Assembly (NCBI GenBank): GCA_018665505.1
Contig: JABJCS010000632.1
Coordinates: forward strand, 1-6,778
Reading direction: 5' to 3'
Length of the DNA: 6,778 bases
From: Alphaproteobacteria bacterium
GTDB taxonomy: Bacteria; Pseudomonadota; Alphaproteobacteria; UBA8366
The notes under the pieces were generated by a model that did no database searches, was not told the DNA's origin, and worked only from the letters and a program-made list of their open reading frames with translations. Made by a program: the position numbers and the translations under genes. Position 1 is the stretch's first letter, and every line of letters begins with the position of its first letter. Below are positions 1-6,778 of the stretch, piece after piece.

Positions 1-778
1 AGGTCTCAATCCGGATGCCGGCATCGCCGATTTCGGCAACGACGCCGATCGGCAGGCCGGTCGGGAACATGCCACCGTGGCCCGACGTGACAATCCGCGA
101 GCCGATCTTCACATCCGCATTGGCAGAGACAAAGGTCAGGCGCGGCCGCTTACTGTTGTCGCCGGCTAGCACCGCGCGGGCGCGCGAACTTTCGACAAGG
201 ACGGGAATACGGCTATTCAAATCGCTAATCAGTAAAACACGGGAGGATTTCCCGCCTGTTGCGGCGACACGGCCTAAAAGCCCGGCGCCGGTAATCGCGG
301 CATGACCGCGTCGGACACCTTCGCGGGTACCGGCATTGACCAAAAGACTGCGGATAAAGGGTCCGCTGGAATCGCCGATGACACGGGCCGCGACGGAATG
401 CGCTGGCGCCTCACCGGAGTATTTGAGCAGGGTGCGCAGCTGGTCGTTTTCCGCCAGCAATGTGCGCGCAGCGTGTTGCCACTGTAACAATCGCGCGTTT
501 TCGGCCTTTAGAGCCGCATTGGTCTCACGGATATGGGCGAGTTCCCGGACGTGATCTATGGCATCGGAGATCGTCGCAACGGGCCGGGAAAGCGCGTCGA
601 GCACCGGCGCCGTTGAATCGATCAGCGCCATTCGGGTTTCCTCGAAGATTTTCGGATCCGTCCGACCGATCATCAACAGGCCGACTGCGGTGCCCAATAG
701 CAACAAAAATGCAAACCGCTGCGCGAGGCTGCGCATTGGTGCTGCAACGCGGACGACTGACCCTGGTTTCTCCTTCAC
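1..778 (-). CDS. mreC: Rod shape-determining protein MreC, 3' end cut by window edge
   Basis: MreC is a periplasmic protein anchored in the inner membrane that links MreB filaments to the elongation machinery (MreD, RodA, PBP2). I translated 259 codons by hand from the minus strand; the frame stays open to the left edge. Chosen start is GTG at 778, with a weak GAGAG site at 784-788 five bases upstream and an in-frame stop a few codons further up. The alternative ATG at 736 (residue 15) has no Shine-Dalgarno at a usable distance. Residues 10-22 read RVAAPMRSLAQRF, the style of alphaproteobacterial MreC starts. A single membrane segment spans about residues 22-38 (FAFLLLLGTAVGLLMIG), followed by a likely coiled coil at about 70-118 (RETNAALKAENARLL, LLAENDQLRTLL), then the beta-rich MreC domain (VAARVIGD, GLLGRVA, VLLISDLNSRIPV, TSGHGGMFPTGLPIG). 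It lies 46 bases after mreB, so probably cotranscribed. The C-terminus is missing only because the window ends. Identity is secure; the exact start is less so. Confidence 0.93.
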   Translation of the reverse strand, partial: MKEKPGSVVRVAAPMRSLAQRFAFLLLLGTAVGLLMIGRTDPKIFEETRMALIDSTAPVLDALSRPVATISDAIDHVRELAHIRETNAALKAENARLLQWQHAARTLLAENDQLRTLLKYSGEAPAHSVAARVIGDSSGPFIRSLLVNAGTREGVRRGHAAITGAGLLGRVAATGGKSSRVLLISDLNSRIPVLVESSRARAVLAGDNSKRPRLTFVSANADVKIGSRIVTSGHGGMFPTGLPIGVVAEIGDAGIRIET

Positions 779-824
779 GTCGGCTCTCGGCTTATCTCAG
801 TTAATGTCCAATAACTTCCGCAGG

Positions 825-1874
<1,050 letters not shown>

Positions 1875-1943
1875 TTATCCTTCTCGATTATCCAGGACGG
1901 GCATGCGCGCCGGTATGCGATACCGTGGCGGGCGCCCCTTCGC

Positions 1944-1970
1944 GGTATATCTGTCAATAACGGTATTCAA
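1944..1970 (-). promoter_or_regulatory. Weak candidate promoter for mreB
   Basis: On the minus strand a TTGAAT hexamer (1970-1965) is followed after 15 bases by TATACC (1949-1944), and a perfect TTGACA (1957-1952) lies inside the spacer. The TTGACA has no good -10 box at 16-18 bases, where the sequence is GC-rich, and the TTGAAT/TATACC pair has a short spacer. The location, roughly 80-105 bases upstream of the mreB start, is suitable. This is a guess from hexamer resemblance and position only. Confidence 0.2.
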
Positions 1971-1997
1971 TTAACTTCCAATTTCTGTCCTAAATCA

Positions 1998-2011
1998 ACG
2001 ACTTAAGTCGT
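1998..2011. repeat. 14-base perfect palindrome upstream of mreB
   Basis: The sequence ACGACTTAAGTCGT is identical to its own reverse complement. It lies about 130 bases upstream of the mreB start, in the AT-rich part of the intergenic region. Dimeric DNA-binding regulators commonly bind dyads of this size, so it could be an operator, but no regulator is identified and no second copy was seen in the window. Confidence 0.55.
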
Positions 2012-2053
2012 ATTTCTCAGGTAACAGGTCAGAATACTCTCAGTCCTCATCAT

Positions 2054-2103
2054 GCTTTATGAGTCCTGAATCACAAAGTGTCAGCGCCATAAAGCAGGAC
2101 TCA
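2054..2103. repeat. Overlapping, mutually exclusive inverted repeats
   Basis: Two perfect inverted repeats share bases. GCTTTATG (2054-2061) pairs with CATAAAGC (2088-2095), and TGAGTCCTG (2060-2068) pairs with CAGGACTCA (2095-2103). Because 2060-2061 and 2095 are needed by both, only one stem can form in full at a time. In the mreB direction this could sit in a long leader or upstream of the promoter. No T-run follows either stem, so a simple terminator is unlikely. The pairing is seen directly; any switching role is inference. Confidence 0.5.
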
Positions 2104-2200
2104 AAGTTAAGAGTAGTCCCTTAAATACTTTTGTTAAAAGGATTTTTTACTGAGATGCAAGAAAATTTCTCGCATGGAATCGCACGAGCGACTCGGAGTC

Positions 2201-2238
2201 GCAGCCGACGACGGCGTCATTGAGCTGCCGTCGGCTGC
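2201..2238 (-). terminator. Hairpin at the 3' end of the ilv cluster, possible terminator
   Basis: GCAGCCGACG (2201-2210) and CGTCGGCTGC (2229-2238) form a perfect 10-base-pair GC-rich stem around an 18-base loop; a register-shifted alternative pairing GACGGC with GCCGTC is also possible. It begins 23 bases after the class I ilvC stop codon, the expected place for a transcript end. There is no U-tract directly after it in the minus direction, where GACTCCGAGTCG, itself palindromic, follows. It may therefore be a transcript-stabilising 3' hairpin or part of a factor-dependent end, not a classical intrinsic terminator. Confidence 0.5.
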
Positions 2239-2261
2239 ATATTCTGGTAGGCGTTTGTCGT

Positions 2262-3281
2262 TTAGTTCTTCGATTTATCGACGAGTTTGTTCTCCGACAA
2301 CCACGGCATCATAGCGCGCAAACGGGCACCTACTTCCTCGCTGCCGTGTTCGCTGGAGCTGCGGCGCATGGCCTTGAGGCTCGGCTGGCCGACCTCACAT
2401 TCGGTCATCCATTCGCGTACGAAGCGACCCGATTGAATATCAGCCAGGAGCGACTTCATGTTTTGCTTCACATGATCGTCGATGATCCGGTCGCCTGCAG
2501 AAAGGTCGCCGTACTCGGCGGTGTTGGACACCGAGTAGCGCATATCGGAGATGCCGCCTTCGTAGACCAGGTCGACGATCAGCTTCACTTCGTGCATGCA
2601 CTCGAAATACGCCATCTCGGGCGCGTAGCCGGCTTCCACCAGAGTGTCGAACCCGGCTTGCATCAAACGGGTGAGACCACCACAGAGAACGGCTTGCTCA
2701 CCGAACAAATCGGTTTCGCATTCTTCGCGGAAAGTCGTCTCGATGATGCCGGCGCGGGCGCCGCCGATGGCGGAGCCGTAGCTGAGGCCGATATCGTGGC
2801 AGTTTCCGGTCGGGTTGGCGTGTACCGCGAGCAGCGAAGGGACGCCGGCGCCGCGCTCATACTCGGAGCGGACGGTGTGGCCGGGGCCTTTCGGTGCGAT
2901 CATGAAGACGTCAATGTCGTCACGGGGCTCGATCAGGCCGAAGTGAATGTTGAGGCCGTGCGCGAAGGCCAAGGCGGCGCCTTCCTTCATGTTCGGCTCA
3001 AGGTCGTTATAATACAGCGCGCGTTGGCCCTCATCCGGGGTCAGTACCATAATAATGTCGCCCCATTTAGCAGCGTCCGCCGGGGAGATCACTTCAAAAC
3101 CGGCGGCTTCCGCCTTGGGCGCGCTGCCGGAGCCGGGGCGAAGGGCGATCTTGACCTCTTTTACTCCGGAATCACGCATGTTCATGGCATGGGCATGGCC
3201 CTGGCTGCCGTATCCTACGACGACGACTTTCTTCGATTTGACGAGATTGACGTCGGCATCACGATCATAATAGACGCGCAT
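2262..3281 (-). CDS. ilvC: Ketol-acid reductoisomerase, class I (short form)
   Basis: This enzyme converts 2-acetolactate or 2-aceto-2-hydroxybutyrate to the 2,3-dihydroxy acid using NAD(P)H and Mg2+, the second common step of valine, leucine and isoleucine synthesis. The 339-residue product has the standard class I length. The start is ATG at 3281 ([14 protein letters not shown]), preceded by AAGAGGA (3290-3296) with 8 bases spacing; a 29-residue upstream extension of the frame is rejected because it overlaps the preceding gene and has no family counterpart. Rossmann motif [16 protein letters not shown] is at 19-34, the cofactor loop ALRPGSGS at 46-53, catalytic-region H108 ([10 protein letters not shown]) and K131 ([10 protein letters not shown]). 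Metal ligands D191 and E195 lie in CETDLFGEQ, with E227, E231 and S252 in the single knotted C-terminal domain. It ends in NKLVDKSKN, as in other alphaproteobacterial IlvCs. It is the last gene of the cluster, 29 bases after the plant-type KARI, and looks intact. Confidence 0.97.
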   Translation of the reverse strand: MRVYYDRDADVNLVKSKKVVVVGYGSQGHAHAMNMRDSGVKEVKIALRPGSGSAPKAEAAGFEVISPADAAKWGDIIMVLTPDEGQRALYYNDLEPNMKEGAALAFAHGLNIHFGLIEPRDDIDVFMIAPKGPGHTVRSEYERGAGVPSLLAVHANPTGNCHDIGLSYGSAIGGARAGIIETTFREECETDLFGEQAVLCGGLTRLMQAGFDTLVEAGYAPEMAYFECMHEVKLIVDLVYEGGISDMRYSVSNTAEYGDLSAGDRIIDDHVKQNMKSLLADIQSGRFVREWMTECEVGQPSLKAMRRSSSEHGSEEVGARLRAMMPWLSENKLVDKSKN

Positions 3282-3289
3282 ATTAATGG

Positions 3290-3296
3290 TCCTCTT
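3290..3296 (-). promoter_or_regulatory. Ribosome binding site fixing the class I ilvC start
   Basis: AAGAGGA on the minus strand lies 8 bases before the ATG at 3281. It lies in the 29-base gap after the stop of the plant-type KARI and decides the 339-residue start over the longer open frame beginning at 3368. Confidence 0.75.
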
Positions 3297-3310
3297 GTTT
3301 TTGTTCTGGC

Positions 3311-4822
<1,512 letters not shown>

Positions 4823-5380
4823 TCAGAGAGTTTGCGTGCCGCGGGCAATAGCAACACTGCCACTGCGGACGATCTCGACCTGGCCGAGCTCGCGCATCAG
4901 GTCGATGAAAGCATTTACCTTGCCGGGCGAGCCGGTCATTTGGAAGACGAAGGAATTGGTGGTGGTATCGACCGCGTCAGCGCCGAATATCTCGGCGATG
5001 CGGAGCGACTCCCGGCGTTCGTGCGAACGCGATTTCGAAATCACCTTGACCAGCGCCAAGTCACGCTCGACATGTGGTCCTTCCTCGGTGAGGTCGTGTA
5101 CTTCATAGACGGGGACCAGGCGGTCGAGTTGATGGCGGATTTGGTCGATGATCATCGGTGTACCGGTGGTCACGACGGTAATCCGCGACTTAGAGGTGTC
5201 TTCCGAGACCGCTGCCACCGTCAGGCTTTCGATATTATAGCCGCGGCCGGCAAACAGGCCGATCACGCGGGCGAGGACGCCCGGCTCGTTGACCACCAAG
5301 ACCGCGAAAGTGTGACGTTCTTCCTTATCGCCCATATCTAGAAAGTTATAGGCGGCACCAGGTTGTGTATTCTTTGCCAT
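4823..5380 (-). CDS. ilvN: Acetolactate synthase small (regulatory) subunit
   Basis: This is the regulatory subunit (IlvN/IlvH family) that activates the large subunit and gives valine feedback inhibition. The 185-residue product starts with about 22 extra residues before an ACT domain at about 24-98 (TFAVLVVNEPGVLARVIGLF, GRGYNIESLTV, SRITVVTTG), followed by the second, C-terminal domain (ERDLALVKV, RIAEIFGADAVD, SFVFQMTGSPGKVNAFI, IVRSGSVAIARG). N31, G34 and N49 correspond to the E. coli IlvH valine-site residues N11, G14 and N29, so valine sensing is likely retained. The start is uncertain: ATG at 5380 is chosen, but an in-frame TTG at 5386 is two codons upstream, and neither has a strong Shine-Dalgarno (only GGAT/TGAGA in the 15-base gap after ilvB). 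The ATG at 5335 would trim the extension but has no ribosome site. Translational coupling to ilvB is plausible. The gene could equally be named ilvH. Confidence 0.95.
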   Translation of the reverse strand: MAKNTQPGAAYNFLDMGDKEERHTFAVLVVNEPGVLARVIGLFAGRGYNIESLTVAAVSEDTSKSRITVVTTGTPMIIDQIRHQLDRLVPVYEVHDLTEEGPHVERDLALVKVISKSRSHERRESLRIAEIFGADAVDTTTNSFVFQMTGSPGKVNAFIDLMRELGQVEIVRSGSVAIARGTQTL

Positions 5381-5395
5381 TCTCAAATCATCCGA

Positions 5396-6778
5396 TCAAA
5401 CGAGGACCATGCCGTCAGCCGACACGCCGTCCTTACCGAAGGCCTGGGCTTCACCGCCCAGGATCATTTCATTATGCGCCGAGCCCGATGGGATCATCGG
5501 GAAGCAGTTTTCCGTCGGATCGACACCGACATCGGCGATCACCGGCCGGTCGACCGCGATCATCTCGCGGATCAAATCGTCCAAATCCGCCGGGTCGGAG
5601 GTACGCAGGCCGACCCCGCCGAAACTTTCCGCGAGCTTCACGAAATCGGGCAGCGAATCCATGTAGGTTTCCGAATACCGACTGCCGTGGAGCAATTCCT
5701 GCCACTGACGGACCATGCCCATATACTGGTTGTTCAGAATGAAGATCTTGATCGGTAGGCGATGTTGAATGGCCGTCGCGATTTCCTGCATGTTCATCAT
5801 GAACGAAGCTTCGCCCGAGATGTCGACGACCAGCTTCTTTGGGTGTGCGACTTGGACGCCGACCGCCGCGGGTAAACCGTAACCCATGGTGCCGAGGCCG
5901 CCCGACGTCATCCAATGATAGGGCTTCTCGAATTTATAGAACTGTGCCGCCCACATTTGGTGCTGGCCGACTTCGGTGGTGATGAAGGTTTCTTGATCCT
6001 TCGTCAACTCATACAGCCGCTCAATCGCGTATTGCGGTTTGATGGTCTTCTTGTCTTGGCTATAAGCGAGGCAATTGACGCCCTGCCAAGCTTCGATCCG
6101 TTCCCACCAAGCCCGCAGGGCCTTAACGTTCGTGCGCCGTTTCTTGCGCGCTTTCCAGGCCTTGGTTAGCTGCTGAATGACCGTACCGACATCGCCGACA
6201 ATGGGGATGTCGACCCGTACGTTCTTGTTGATGGACGATGGATCGATATCGATGTGGATCTTCGTCGAGTTCGGCGCGAAAGCGTCGAGCCGCCCGGTAA
6301 TGCGGTCGTCAAAGCGTGCGCCGACGCAAATCAACGCATCGCAATCGTGCATCGCCATATTGGCTTCATAGGTACCGTGCATGCCCAGCATGCCAACGAA
6401 TTGCGGGTCGGATCCGGGTAGCGCGCCCAGTCCCATCAGCGTCAACGTGCAGGGATATCCAGTCATGCGCACAAATTCCGTGAACTTCTTGCACGCCGCC
6501 GGTCCGGAATTGATGATGCCGCCGCCGCCATAGAAGATCGGGCGTTCCGCGTTGGCGATCAGCTCGATGGCCTGTTCGATAGCGGCTGCATCGCCTTTCA
6601 TTTGTGGTCGGTAACTGGCGTGTTTGACCGTGGTCGGCGGCGAATAGGGACAATCCGCGAATTGAATATCCTTCGGCAAGTCGATTACGACGGGGCCGGG
6701 CCGACCGGTACGCGCGACATAGAAAGCCTCGTGCATGGTCGATGCCAGGGCTTCGGTATCCTTTACCAGGTAGTTATG
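5396..6778 (-). CDS. ilvB: Acetolactate synthase large (catalytic) subunit, 5' end cut by window edge
   Basis: This thiamine diphosphate- and FAD-dependent enzyme makes 2-acetolactate or 2-aceto-2-hydroxybutyrate, the first common step of branched-chain amino acid synthesis. The frame is open to the right edge: the last codons read HNYLVKDTEALAST before MHEAFYVARTGRPGPVVIDLPKD, a stretch well inside the family alignment, so the ATG at 6736 is not the start. 460 residues are present; by comparison with full-length proteins of about 570-600 residues, roughly 110-140 N-terminal residues, including the catalytic Glu, lie outside. Visible: the central FAD/Rossmann-like domain (YGGGGIINSG, GMLGMHGTYEANMA, GARFDDRITG, IHIDIDPSSINKN), then the C-terminal ThDP domain (TTEVGQHQMWAAQFY, SGGLGTMGYGLPAAVG). 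The ThDP metal motif reads G322-E323-A324 in place of GDG and ends with N349-N350, followed by QYMGMVRQW. The stop at 5396 is 15 bases before ilvN. The gene is also called ilvI. Confidence 0.96.
   Translation of the reverse strand, partial: HNYLVKDTEALASTMHEAFYVARTGRPGPVVIDLPKDIQFADCPYSPPTTVKHASYRPQMKGDAAAIEQAIELIANAERPIFYGGGGIINSGPAACKKFTEFVRMTGYPCTLTLMGLGALPGSDPQFVGMLGMHGTYEANMAMHDCDALICVGARFDDRITGRLDAFAPNSTKIHIDIDPSSINKNVRVDIPIVGDVGTVIQQLTKAWKARKKRRTNVKALRAWWERIEAWQGVNCLAYSQDKKTIKPQYAIERLYELTKDQETFITTEVGQHQMWAAQFYKFEKPYHWMTSGGLGTMGYGLPAAVGVQVAHPKKLVVDISGEASFMMNMQEIATAIQHRLPIKIFILNNQYMGMVRQWQELLHGSRYSETYMDSLPDFVKLAESFGGVGLRTSDPADLDDLIREMIAVDRPVIADVGVDPTENCFPMIPSGSAHNEMILGGEAQAFGKDGVSADGMVLV

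Noticed and set aside
2128..2148. CTTTT-gtt-AAAAG stem followed by six T on the plus strand, looking like an intrinsic terminator
   Set aside because: The stem has only five pairs, four of them A-T, and it faces opposite to every gene in the window, so there is no transcript for it to end.
5383..5391. Three-codon reading frame ATG ATT TGA between ilvB and ilvN, as a leader-like or coupling minicistron
   Set aside because: It is too short to carry regulatory codons, has no clear ribosome site, and such triplets are expected by chance.
5472..5915. A 147-codon minus-strand open frame inside ilvB
   Set aside because: It is an alternate frame of the acetolactate synthase gene with low-complexity, Arg/Gly-rich translation and no family resemblance.

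Overview
The window carries six genes, all read leftward on the minus strand. In order of transcription they are: a branched-chain amino acid cluster, namely the acetolactate synthase large subunit (cut by the right edge), the acetolactate synthase small subunit, a long plant/algal-type ketol-acid reductoisomerase (KARI) and a short class I KARI; then, after a 396-base intergenic stretch, the cell-shape genes mreB and mreC (mreC cut by the left edge). Protein sequence style (the 339-residue class I KARI ending in NKLVDKSKN, the small subunit with its N-terminal extension, MreB, and the RxAAPxRSLAQRF start of MreC) points to an alphaproteobacterium, perhaps of the Rhodospirillales-like groups. 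That placement rests on remembered family sequences, not on a search.

Region by region (minus strand, right to left): 6778-5396 ilvB (3' 460 codons); 5380-4823 ilvN; 4792-3311 plant-type KARI; 3281-2262 class I KARI; 2261-1866 intergenic, holding the 3' hairpin of the ilv cluster, an AT-rich palindrome-laden stretch and the presumed mreB upstream region; 1865-825 mreB; 778-1 mreC. The four ilv genes are separated by only 15, 30 and 29 bases and so look like one operon whose promoter lies outside the window. mreB and mreC are 46 bases apart and form a second unit.

How the genes work together: IlvB/IlvN condense pyruvate (or pyruvate plus 2-oxobutyrate) to acetohydroxy acids, and KARI isomerises and reduces these to dihydroxy acids on the way to valine, leucine and isoleucine. 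The striking point is that the KARI step is encoded twice, back to back, by two deeply different forms: the usual short bacterial enzyme, and a long one whose sequence resembles the chloroplast enzyme of plants and green algae rather than the long E. coli IlvC. Both keep all the metal-binding residues I can check, although the plant-type copy has Ser in place of the middle Gly of its Rossmann GxGxxG motif. MreB and MreC are the actin-like filament protein and its membrane partner that guide lateral wall growth; they have no evident metabolic link to the ilv genes.

I see no tRNA, rRNA, CRISPR array, insertion sequence or phage gene. The most noteworthy items are the tandem dissimilar KARIs and the set of palindromes and competing inverted repeats between the ilv and mre units.
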